A stretch of 38,058 nt of DNA from Candidatus Methanophagaceae archaeon GoMg2. Lineage in GTDB: Archaea; Halobacteriota; Syntropharchaeia; Alkanophagales; Methanospirareceae. Shown in pieces: positions 31,130-38,058 of this stretch (its first letter is position 1; each line of letters begins with the position of its first letter). The stretch spans positions 1 through 38,058 of the forward strand of contig QBUM01000248.1 of NCBI GenBank assembly GCA_013180585.1, read 5' to 3'. Made by a program: the position numbers and the translations under genes. The notes under the pieces were generated by a model. The model was not told the origin of the DNA, ran no database searches, and was given only the letters and a program-made list of their open reading frames with translations.

Positions 31130-32948
31130 TATATACAAACCTCCAGTAATCTTCACTTGATTCCATTGTCGATACGAAATCCCTTATTGCTTCTTCAGGC
31201 GCGCCAAATTCGGCTTCAAGCAGCTTCTCCAGCTCTGTCCATGCCGCGACAAGGTCTAAATCATTCTGACAGACAGCTCTACACATCTCGCAATGTGTGC
31301 ATAAAAAAATCTTGTCAGAATCGGTCTTCGAAATCGCATCTCCCGCGAGCAGTTTTTTTGCAAGATACAGCTTGTTCTTGGGGGTCACAGATTCCTCGTT
31401 GGTAACAAGATATGCAGGGCAGGTAGCGGCACAGCTTCCGCATTTGATGCATGAATATACTATCTTCTCAAGTACTGATTCCTCTTTAAGACCTCCCTTG
31501 GACGATGCGCGTTTACCAAGAATCGGTGTAACAGTAGCTGAAATACGTATTAGCTGTCTGAAGATGAGCGGTTTAAACATTATTCCCGGTATATTCGCCA
31601 TTTTCGTCTTCACCGTGAAGAATTTGTTCGGATTGAGAATGTTATTCGGGTCAACCTCCTTTTTATACGCTTTGTAGAGTTCAAGCGTCTTCGTATCATA
31701 TTTATCATTTATAAAGGGCGTATTCCAGATGCCGATACCGTATGGAACACCGCCAAACTTTAGCCCAAGTCTCGTAAGCACCGGGATAAGTGCCATGTTG
31801 GCAAGGTATGTCTTTGGCTCTCTTACATCAGACATGTATGTCAACATCAGTAGTGCACGGTCTTTTCCCACAATATGCGATTCTACTTCTACATCCACAC
31901 CACATTTTTTAAAATATCTTTTCGCCTCCTTGAGATACGAAACAGCATTTGCTAGGGGGATAACAACTTCACACGCCAACGGGGTTGGCTTGCCGCTTCT
32001 CTTCTTCATGGGGAATAGCCGTTCGTGCCAGAGGTAATTTGAGAGATAATCGTCTGCAAGAATACCTCGGCCTTCTGCGAAGTCACGAAATTTCGTAGCC
32101 TCTTCCTCTTCTTCAAACTCCACTAATACTGCATCTTTCAGCCTGAACAAATGCTCACCCAGAAAGGTGTTTGCCTCTTCAAGATGTGAAGCACCCATAT
32201 ATTTTATGTGGTTGGGTTTGAGTCCCGCGTTTATCATGCCCGTTATGAACACAAAAGCATCTTCGGCACTTTCCAGGTAGATCAGATGCGGTAGTGATTT
32301 TTCTGGCTTCTTCCTCAGTTTCAAGACAGCACTCAGAACTATGCCAAACTGCCCTTCTGTACCGAAGAATCGTGCGAACTCCTCTTCCCTTGAATTGATG
32401 GATTTCACTTCGCCCGACGGAAACATCACTTCGATTGATTCTATCTGGTCTTTGAGATGCCCGAACCGGTAGCTACCGATGCCGTAGCCACCAGTAGCAA
32501 TCCAGCCACCAAGAGTGGAAAAGAAGCTTGAGGGGTACGTTCTAACAGAAAGATTTTCCGGATTTAAAAACTCCTCAAGTTCCGACCATCTGACGCCTGT
32601 TTGGACTTTTACTGTCTCCTTTTCCCTATTCAGTTCAAAAATCTTATTTAAGGATGACAAGTCAAGAACGATGCCCTTTTCCGTGGGAACCACACCTCCA
32701 AGCCCAGAAGAAGCCGACCCTCTTGGGAATAAAGCTACTTTCTCATCGTTTGCGAATCGAACGATTTTCTTGAGTGCGTCCACGCTTTTTGGCAGGATTA
32801 CAAGTTCCGGCGTGGTGTCAAAGAGCCGCGTTGCGAATGGTACTTCACCAATGTCCATGCTGTATAGCTCACGCTCGAAATCGCCTTCTATCACCTTTGC
32901 TTCATCTCCAACTAGTTCTTCTATACTAGTTTTTAGTGTTTCGGCCAT
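31113..32948 (-). CDS. FAD-linked oxidase with C-terminal Fe-S domain (GlcD/D-lactate dehydrogenase type)
   Basis: About 611 residues. The N-terminal PCMH-type FAD domain has LFPRGSASSGLGG, FFSTLGGWIATGGYGIGSYRFGHL and FFGTEGQFGIVL. A FAD-oxidase C-terminal domain ends near NPNKFF. A two-cluster ferredoxin-like domain then follows (CIKCGSCAATCP; CTHCEMCRAVCQ, with Gln where the last Pro is usual). Relatives oxidise 2-hydroxy acids such as lactate or glycolate; the substrate here is unknown. It is placed between glnA (35-41 bases upstream) and the glutamate-synthase-like gene (17-base overlap), so it may feed electrons into the glutamate synthase complex, which has no GltD subunit here. The ATG at 32948 is preferred to a GTG at 32954. 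Confidence 0.87.
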   Translation of the reverse strand: MAETLKTSIEELVGDEAKVIEGDFERELYSMDIGEVPFATRLFDTTPELVILPKSVDALKKIVRFANDEKVALFPRGSASSGLGGVVPTEKGIVLDLSSLNKIFELNREKETVKVQTGVRWSELEEFLNPENLSVRTYPSSFFSTLGGWIATGGYGIGSYRFGHLKDQIESIEVMFPSGEVKSINSREEEFARFFGTEGQFGIVLSAVLKLRKKPEKSLPHLIYLESAEDAFVFITGMINAGLKPNHIKYMGASHLEEANTFLGEHLFRLKDAVLVEFEEEEEATKFRDFAEGRGILADDYLSNYLWHERLFPMKKRSGKPTPLACEVVIPLANAVSYLKEAKRYFKKCGVDVEVESHIVGKDRALLMLTYMSDVREPKTYLANMALIPVLTRLGLKFGGVPYGIGIWNTPFINDKYDTKTLELYKAYKKEVDPNNILNPNKFFTVKTKMANIPGIMFKPLIFRQLIRISATVTPILGKRASSKGGLKEESVLEKIVYSCIKCGSCAATCPAYLVTNEESVTPKNKLYLAKKLLAGDAISKTDSDKIFLCTHCEMCRAVCQNDLDLVAAWTELEKLLEAEFGAPEEAIRDFVSTMESSEDYWRFVYNAQKI

Positions 32949-32989
32949 GCTCACACATAAGATTTAAAAAATAGTTTCTTTGATTTGGC

Positions 32990-34324
32990 TCACAGCACTC
33001 CTAAATACGCCTTCAACTCCCATTCCGTGACGTTCACGCGATAATTGTCCCACTCTACCTTCTTTGATGTGATGAAGTTGTTGAAGACATGGTCACCTAA
33101 AGCTTCTCGCACCAGTTCGCTCTCCTCTGTAAGTCCAATTGCCTCGATTAAACTACCGGGCAGCGATGTTATTCCTTCCTTTACCTTTTCCTCTGCATTC
33201 AGCAGGTAAACGTCCTTCTCCGTTGGTAGTCTCAATTCATACTTGTTCTTTATTCCCGCTAAGCCGGCCGCAAGCATCACTGAAAAAGTTAAGTACGGGT
33301 TGCATGCCGGATCGGCACTGCGGAATTCCACTCGTGTCGCGTTCTCTTTACCAGGCTTATACATCGGCACCCTTACTAGCGTAGAGCGGTTGCGGCGTGC
33401 CCAGGAGATGTAAACGGGTGCTTCATATCCCGGTACCAGGCGCTTATATGAGTTTACCCATTGATTGGCAACCGAAGTTATCTCTGGTGCGTGTCTTAGC
33501 AATCCCGCGATATAACCCTTACCCGCCTCTGATAGGTGGTATTCGTCATTCGGGTCGAAGAACGTATTTCTATTCCCTTGGAATAACGATTGATGCACGT
33601 GCATGCCTGAGCCATTCACCCCGAAGATGGGTTTTGGCATGAACGTGGCATAAACCCCATAGCGCTGTGCAATTTCCTTTACTACAATCCGATATGTCAT
33701 CACCTGATCAGCCATCGTAAGCGCATCTTTATAACGAAGGTCTATCTCGTGCTGTGAAGGTGCAACTTCATGATGGCTGTACTCCACATCTATCCCCATT
33801 TCTTCCAGTGTTAAGATTGTATCCCTTCGTAAGTCACTTCCCGCATCCAGTGTCGTCAGGTCAAAGTATCCACCTTCATCCAGGACTTCGGTCGTCTTAT
33901 CGTCCCGGAAGTAGAAATACTCCAGTTCCGGACCGACATAGAAAGTGTAGCCTTTCTCTTCCAACTGCTCCAGATTCCTTTTCAGTACGTATCTCGGGTC
34001 GCCCTCGTAAGGACTTCCGTCTGGCTGTAGAATGTCACAGAACATCCTCGCTACTGCATGCTCCTTTGGCCGCCACGGCACAATCCTGAATGTGGCAGGG
34101 TCGGGTTTCGCGAGCATATCGCTCTCGTCAATCCTTGCAAAGCCCTTTATCGAGGAACCGTCAAAACCCATGCCCTCGTCAAACGCACCTTCCAACTCTT
34201 TTGGCGTGATTGCAAAGCTCTTCAACTGCCCTAAGATGTCCGTGAACCACAGCCTTACGAACTTTATCCCTTGCTTCTCTACTACTCCCAATACATCTTC
34301 CTTTGTCTTTGTCTCTTTTTCCAT
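32990..34324 (-). CDS. glnA: glutamine synthetase, type I
   Basis: 444 residues. ATP-dependent fusion of ammonium to glutamate in the cytoplasm, forming a dodecamer. Motifs: the N-terminal beta-grasp domain with DILGQLKSFAI; GFDGSSIKGF; the metal/substrate motifs VGPELEYF and HHEVAPSQHEID; the ATP loop NGSGMHVHQSL; KRLVPGYEAPVY; and RVEFRSADPACNPYL with the substrate Arg. The Tyr adenylylation segment of the I-beta class is not apparent, so this is the I-alpha type, expected to be controlled by feedback or GlnK-like partners. It is the first gene of a long run reaching carA. A palindrome and a conserved promoter-like block lie upstream. Confidence 0.96.
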   Translation of the reverse strand: MEKETKTKEDVLGVVEKQGIKFVRLWFTDILGQLKSFAITPKELEGAFDEGMGFDGSSIKGFARIDESDMLAKPDPATFRIVPWRPKEHAVARMFCDILQPDGSPYEGDPRYVLKRNLEQLEEKGYTFYVGPELEYFYFRDDKTTEVLDEGGYFDLTTLDAGSDLRRDTILTLEEMGIDVEYSHHEVAPSQHEIDLRYKDALTMADQVMTYRIVVKEIAQRYGVYATFMPKPIFGVNGSGMHVHQSLFQGNRNTFFDPNDEYHLSEAGKGYIAGLLRHAPEITSVANQWVNSYKRLVPGYEAPVYISWARRNRSTLVRVPMYKPGKENATRVEFRSADPACNPYLTFSVMLAAGLAGIKNKYELRLPTEKDVYLLNAEEKVKEGITSLPGSLIEAIGLTEESELVREALGDHVFNNFITSKKVEWDNYRVNVTEWELKAYLGVL

Positions 34325-34369
34325 CTTCTATTCACCTTAGGATATTAAAGATCGCTAACCCTTCCTAAA

Positions 34370-34411
34370 AGTATTTGAGAACTTTTCAGAACTTTTCATA
34401 AATGTTATGAA
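34370..34411 (-). promoter_or_regulatory. glnA upstream element: conserved block plus palindrome
   Basis: AGTATTTGAGAA (34370-34381, plus-strand reading) is shared exactly with the amt upstream region (36768-36779) at a similar distance from the start codon. TTCATAA-ATG-TTATGAA (34395-34411) is a perfect 7+7 inverted repeat. The block may hold the TATA element and the palindrome an operator, 70-90 bases before the glnA start. It does not look like the methanogen NrpR site (GGAA-N6-TTCC). Confidence 0.5.
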
Positions 34412-34561
34412 AGACGAAATGAGCGGATATAGCCAAAAAAGAATAGTTATTCGGCCCTCTCCAAAATGTAACTACACAACTCTTTTTGCGGAATGACGAG
34501 TTTTTCCGGGCTGTAAGCCGAAGAGTAGCAGAAAAAGTAAAGACTATATGACTTTATAAAA

Positions 34562-35116
34562 ATGAAACTACCGGAAAGGGTCACAATTGTTCTGGATGAA
34601 GAGACTGCTGAGCTATTCAAAGAGGCGAAGAAGGAGTTACGAGTATCACAAAGCGAGTTAATGCGAGAAGCGTTAAAATTTTACTGCAAATATAAAACGC
34701 TCTTTGTGGCGATTGATGAGGCTGTGGTGCGTACATATATCGAGATGCTTTCATCTGGCGAGCATATCATTGTAGATATAGACCACTGGCTCTTATTTCT
34801 GAACTTTATTGAATCACATCAGGAGAAGGAGAAATTCTGGGCATTGCATCGTGATGTTTGCCAGGCGCATGCAGAGCAGTTTAAATACAGACAATATCAT
34901 GCGGAACAGATACTAAAACGGCTCGAAGCTTGCAATCTCTTCACGTTAAGGAAAGATTCCGAAACTTCGTTTACTCTGGTTTTAGGTCATGACAGCACCC
35001 GCAAATTCATAAGAACCGAGCTTGAAGAGATATTTGAGGGAATGGGTCTCAAAGTGGATATAAAAGAGGATCTGGCAAAGCTAAGAGTGAGAGTTTTGAA
35101 AGATTTAAATCGCTGA
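34562..35116 (+). CDS. ribbon-helix-helix (CopG-type) transcriptional regulator with C-terminal domain
   Basis: 184 residues. The N-terminal 45 residues form a ribbon-helix-helix DNA-binding domain: RVTIVLDEETAELFKEAKKELRVSQSELMREALKFY. The remaining 140 residues are a soluble domain with HIIVDIDHWLLFLNFIE and an His/Gln/Glu-rich helix (LHRDVCQAHAEQF), which could bind a ligand or metal. I do not know the family by name. It is divergent from glnA and convergent with glnK, lying exactly between the nitrogen-assimilation units, so a role as their regulator is a reasonable inference. The start lies next to a TTTATAAAA stretch, so the transcript may be short-leadered. Confidence 0.78.
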   Translation: MKLPERVTIVLDEETAELFKEAKKELRVSQSELMREALKFYCKYKTLFVAIDEAVVRTYIEMLSSGEHIIVDIDHWLLFLNFIESHQEKEKFWALHRDVCQAHAEQFKYRQYHAEQILKRLEACNLFTLRKDSETSFTLVLGHDSTRKFIRTELEEIFEGMGLKVDIKEDLAKLRVRVLKDLNR

Positions 35117-35157
35117 GTTCACGGTAGCTTATTAAAAAATAAAAAGAGAGAAAAATC

Positions 35158-35502
<345 letters not shown>

Positions 35503-35520
35503 TTACACCTCTCATTTGTC

Positions 35521-36720
35521 TCATGCGTACGCTTCTTCTCCATGCTGTGATATGTCCAGACCAACGTACTCTTCCTCTTCGGTAACACGTAAGCCTATTG
35601 TAGCATCAACGAGTTTTGCGAGGATGAGCGTGATTGTGAAAGCATAGACTATTGCCGCCACAGCACCTATTATCTGAGCTGTGAACTGACCAACGTTTCC
35701 GTAGAGCAAACCTGTGTAGCCACCTACCGCTGCGGTTGCGAATATGCCCGTAGCAATTGCACCCCATAGCCCTCCGACTCCGTGTATCGCCCACGCATCA
35801 AGACTCTCATCAAAGCCCCTGTTTATTCTGAAGAGCATTGCCTTGTAGCAGATCACTCCCGCAACAGCACCTATTACTAATGCGGATATTGGACCTACGA
35901 ATCCCGCAGCCGGTGTTATCGCAACCAATCCGGCTACCGCACCACTTACCATACCCAAAGAGCTTTGCTTACCGTGGTTCCAGCTTGCTGCCATCCAGCC
36001 GATAGCACCAGCCGCGGCGGATGTGTTCGTCACCACGAGAGCGTTTGCGGCCACTCCGTTAGCTGCTAAAGCACTTCCGCCGTTGAAGCCGAACCAGCCG
36101 AACCAGAGCAAAGCCACTCCGAGCAGAGTCATCGGGATGTTGTGAGGTCCCATCTGCTGCTCTCCGAATCCCCGCCTCTTGCCTATGACAAGCACCACAG
36201 CTAAAGCCGAGAATCCAGAACATATGTGTACCACTGTCCCACCAGCGAAATCCAGTGCACCGAGCTGTGCAAGCCAGCCGCCGCCCCATACCCAGTGAGC
36301 AAGCGGATCATAAACGAGCGTGGTCCACAACAACCCGAAGACAATGAAACCACTTATCTTCACCCTCTCTGCCATCGCACTGGTCAGGATTGCAAGTGTA
36401 ATAACTGCAAATGCAAGCTGGAACGCCATGAATGCTAATTCTGGTATGGTTAAATCACCGCAGCCCATGCCTACTCCGTTCAGCCCAACGAAACCTAAAT
36501 TGCCAATGAATCCCGCTATGTCCGAGCTGAATGCTAAGCTGTAGCCCACGAGCACCCACTGGACACTGACCAGTACAAGCGCTACAAAAGCGAGTGCAAT
36601 CATCGAAACAACGTTCTTGCCTCGTACCATCCCAGCGTAGAACAGCCCTACGCCTGGTGTCATCAACACCACAAGGGCTGTTGAAGCAAGAATCCATGCG
36701 GTATCTCCACTATCCAACAT
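35521..36720 (-). CDS. amt: ammonium transporter Amt
   Basis: 399-residue membrane protein of the Amt/Mep/Rh family with about 11 transmembrane helices, which moves ammonium/ammonia into the cell as a trimer. The conserved pore features are present: [17 protein letters not shown] near the N-terminus, [13 protein letters not shown] and [13 protein letters not shown] with the twin pore His, and [12 protein letters not shown]. The N-terminus begins almost directly with the first helix, so a cleaved signal is not evident. The short acidic C-terminal tail ([20 protein letters not shown]) includes residues typical for GlnK contact. It is co-transcribed with glnK. Confidence 0.96.
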   Translation of the reverse strand: MLDSGDTAWILASTALVVLMTPGVGLFYAGMVRGKNVVSMIALAFVALVLVSVQWVLVGYSLAFSSDIAGFIGNLGFVGLNGVGMGCGDLTIPELAFMAFQLAFAVITLAILTSAMAERVKISGFIVFGLLWTTLVYDPLAHWVWGGGWLAQLGALDFAGGTVVHICSGFSALAVVLVIGKRRGFGEQQMGPHNIPMTLLGVALLWFGWFGFNGGSALAANGVAANALVVTNTSAAAGAIGWMAASWNHGKQSSLGMVSGAVAGLVAITPAAGFVGPISALVIGAVAGVICYKAMLFRINRGFDESLDAWAIHGVGGLWGAIATGIFATAAVGGYTGLLYGNVGQFTAQIIGAVAAIVYAFTITLILAKLVDATIGLRVTEEEEYVGLDISQHGEEAYA

Positions 36721-36767
36721 TTTTGTCTTCTATCACCGATAGCACATTCTCTTGGACATATTTTAAG

Positions 36768-36810
36768 AGTATTTGAGAAAAGCGCATAAATAATCACAAA
36801 AGTTATGAAA
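36768..36810 (-). promoter_or_regulatory. amt upstream element shared with glnA
   Basis: AGTATTTGAGAA at 36768-36779 is identical to the block before glnA. Further upstream, CATAA (36785-36789) and TTATG (36803-36807) are the half-sites of the glnA palindrome, spread 13 bases apart. Common regulation of amt-glnK and the glnA operon is the likely meaning. Confidence 0.45.
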
Positions 36811-36813
36811 AAC

Positions 36814-36845
36814 CTTTCTTTTGAAAAGAAAGCTTTACCAAAGAA
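36814..36845. repeat. AAGCTTTACC-family repeat near amt
   Basis: The near-perfect hairpin CTTTCTTTTGAAAAGAAAG (36814-36832) runs into GAAAGCTTTACCAAAGAA (36828-36845), identical to 20367-20384. Confidence 0.6.
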
Positions 36846-36948
36846 ACATTTTTTGAGCATGTTTGGGAAGGAAGGTTGATGCGGTCAAACATCGTAAATT
36901 CATACCTATGAAATTTTATAAAGCAATTTATGCATAGTATAAATCATC

Positions 36949-37191
36949 ATGGTAAAAAGAAATTATATCGCGGATATAGAAAAGGCACTGAAAGAACGAA
37001 CAATACGGAAATATATCCAGCGATTAGACCATGAAGGATTTATAATTAAGAAGGTAGAAGAAGGTAAAAGGCTTAAATACGTTTATACTGCGGTTCCTAT
37101 TCAGGAAGCATGGAATAAAGTAAAAGGGAAAATACAGCAAATAATAGATGAGATTACCAGAGTTCTGGAAATAAAGGCGGTACTCTTTTAG
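36949..37191 (+). CDS. short winged-helix DNA-binding protein, probably N-terminally reduced
   Basis: 80 residues. ERTIRKYIQRLDHEGFIIKKVEEGKRLKYVYTAVPIQEAW is the recognition helix and wing of an archaeal winged-helix regulator, followed by a helical tail suited to dimerisation. The first helices normally preceding such a motif are unusually short (DIEKALK runs straight into ERTIRKY), so a small internal deletion is possible. A TATA-like TTTTATAAAG at 36914-36923 lies about 30 bases before the ATG and would give a leaderless or near-leaderless transcript. It is divergent from amt; the target is unknown. Confidence 0.65.
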   Translation: MVKRNYIADIEKALKERTIRKYIQRLDHEGFIIKKVEEGKRLKYVYTAVPIQEAWNKVKGKIQQIIDEITRVLEIKAVLF

Positions 37192-37195
37192 TAGA

Positions 37196-38058
37196 TCACC
37201 AATATGCATCTTCAAACGTTCCTACACCTTCGCCTACACCCTCTAAAGTAATCATTCTGCCTTCGGTTTTTAGATAAAACTCTTTAGGTGTAATAGCATA
37301 TACAATATAAACTTGCGAACCACCACCACTCATATCATATTGTTTTGTTGCATAAGTTTCTAAGACGATTCTAAGGGTTTTGTCATTATCTTGTCCCGCA
37401 ATGGCCCAATTATTTCCCCTTTTTGATATTTTCAGCTGTGGATTATCAAATCTGATAATTTTGTTATTTTCAACATCATGAAAAGTTACAGACTCACGAA
37501 AATACGTTTTTGAACTCTTCCCTGTTTTGAGACAGAAAAATGAAATTGAAGAACCATTTTGAAATATTATTCTCCCCCAGTGAAACGGCCCGAATATCGT
37601 TGCACCAACAACTTTTTGTAGATGTGCTGTCCCCTTGAACTTTTTTCCTAACACAAAGCCATCAACATCTGAAAAAACATCTACCCACCCCACACCGAAT
37701 GGTGGTAAGAACACACCACACGCGTTTTTGTCTTCCAAATAATTTCCTTTTGTTATTTCTAAATTAATCAAATCCCCGACACTCAATTCATAATTTGGAA
37801 AACTACCACTAAGTCTCACTTTTTGACCAGAAATCTCGGAAACAATCTTTTTTTCTTGGATTTCTACAATAGCGTTTGTATCTCCTAAATCACGAAGTTT
37901 TTCTCCATCATATACCCAACCAGCAGTAACAGCGTGGAATTTATTTTTTTCCGATTCTCTAAATACCATTTCTTTATTGTTAAACAACATCTTCTTCCCG
38001 TATTTTCTGAATATTAATAGCATAAATTGCACCGGATTTTCACCATCATGGCCAAAGA
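37196..38058 (-). CDS. unknown beta-rich protein, possibly lipocalin/CrtC-like; 5' end outside the window
   Basis: At least 287 codons. The frame stays open to the window edge (reading FGHDGENPVQF before the first internal GTG at 38032), so the true start is not in view. The sequence is rich in beta-strand patterns with a C-terminal half (FKGTAHLQKVVGATIFGPFHWGRIIF, then SISFFCLKTGKSS, ending GVGEGVGTFEDAYW) that recalls AttH/CrtC-type double-lipocalin proteins. This is a weak resemblance. No clear signal peptide, membrane segment or catalytic motif can be read. It is convergent with the winged-helix gene, only four bases apart. Confidence 0.6.
   Translation of the reverse strand, partial: FGHDGENPVQFMLLIFRKYGKKMLFNNKEMVFRESEKNKFHAVTAGWVYDGEKLRDLGDTNAIVEIQEKKIVSEISGQKVRLSGSFPNYELSVGDLINLEITKGNYLEDKNACGVFLPPFGVGWVDVFSDVDGFVLGKKFKGTAHLQKVVGATIFGPFHWGRIIFQNGSSISFFCLKTGKSSKTYFRESVTFHDVENNKIIRFDNPQLKISKRGNNWAIAGQDNDKTLRIVLETYATKQYDMSGGGSQVYIVYAITPKEFYLKTEGRMITLEGVGEGVGTFEDAYW

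Overview
The window looks like a piece of a euryarchaeal chromosome. The three-module type of glutamate synthase, the unadenylylated-type glutamine synthetase beside a ribbon-helix-helix regulator, AT-rich TATA-like boxes upstream of genes, and VapBC/HicAB modules all point that way. A methanogen or methanotroph relative (ANME-1/Syntrophoarchaeales or similar) is my best guess, but nothing here fixes the lineage. Several genes look bacterial in style (carB at 6175-9375, diaminopimelate dehydrogenase, the RelA/SpoT-domain gene), so gene import is likely. No rRNA, tRNA, CRISPR array, transposase or integrase was seen.

Layout. 1-1430: decayed DNA with a cation-efflux (CDF) pseudogene. 1591-3161: a membrane-anchored thioredoxin-like protein and a PHP hydrolase. 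3170-6019: a small accessory island in which a vapBC module and a two-gene RelA/SpoT-domain operon lie inside a broken second copy of hisH-hisF. Two decayed hisF 5' ends (3170-3300, 4085-4188) and a decayed hisH (5833-6019) keep the order and strand of the live pair at 18853-20276. 6175-11536 (minus): hicB-like gene, hisF, diaminopimelate dehydrogenase and a first carB, closely packed. 11787-16683 (plus): guaA, dapL, satD-like, a small membrane protein and dapF. 16765-18515 (minus): an OLD/PARIS-like ATPase-TOPRIM pair. 18853-20276 (minus): hisH-hisF. 20532-21041: hicB-hicA. 34324-21316 (minus): a closely packed seven-gene run, glnA, FAD-linked oxidase, glutamate-synthase-like FMN protein, glutamate synthase FMN subunit, fused glutaminase/GXGXG subunit, carB, carA. 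34562-35116: RHH regulator. 36720-35158 (minus): amt-glnK. The right end has a short winged-helix protein and a gene cut by the window edge.

How it fits together. Ammonium enters through Amt under GlnK control, is fixed by GlnA, and passes to glutamate through glutamate synthase. Four amide-nitrogen users (CarAB, GuaA, HisH-HisF and glutamate synthase itself) are encoded in the same 30 kb. Lysine/diaminopimelate genes of two alternative routes (DapL+DapF, and Ddh) are interleaved with them. glnA and amt share an upstream sequence, which suggests common nitrogen control.

The most interesting parts are the RelA/SpoT-domain operon in the hisHF remnant, the ATPase-TOPRIM pair, the possible electron-input module of the glutamate synthase operon, and the repeated appearance of hisHF fragments.
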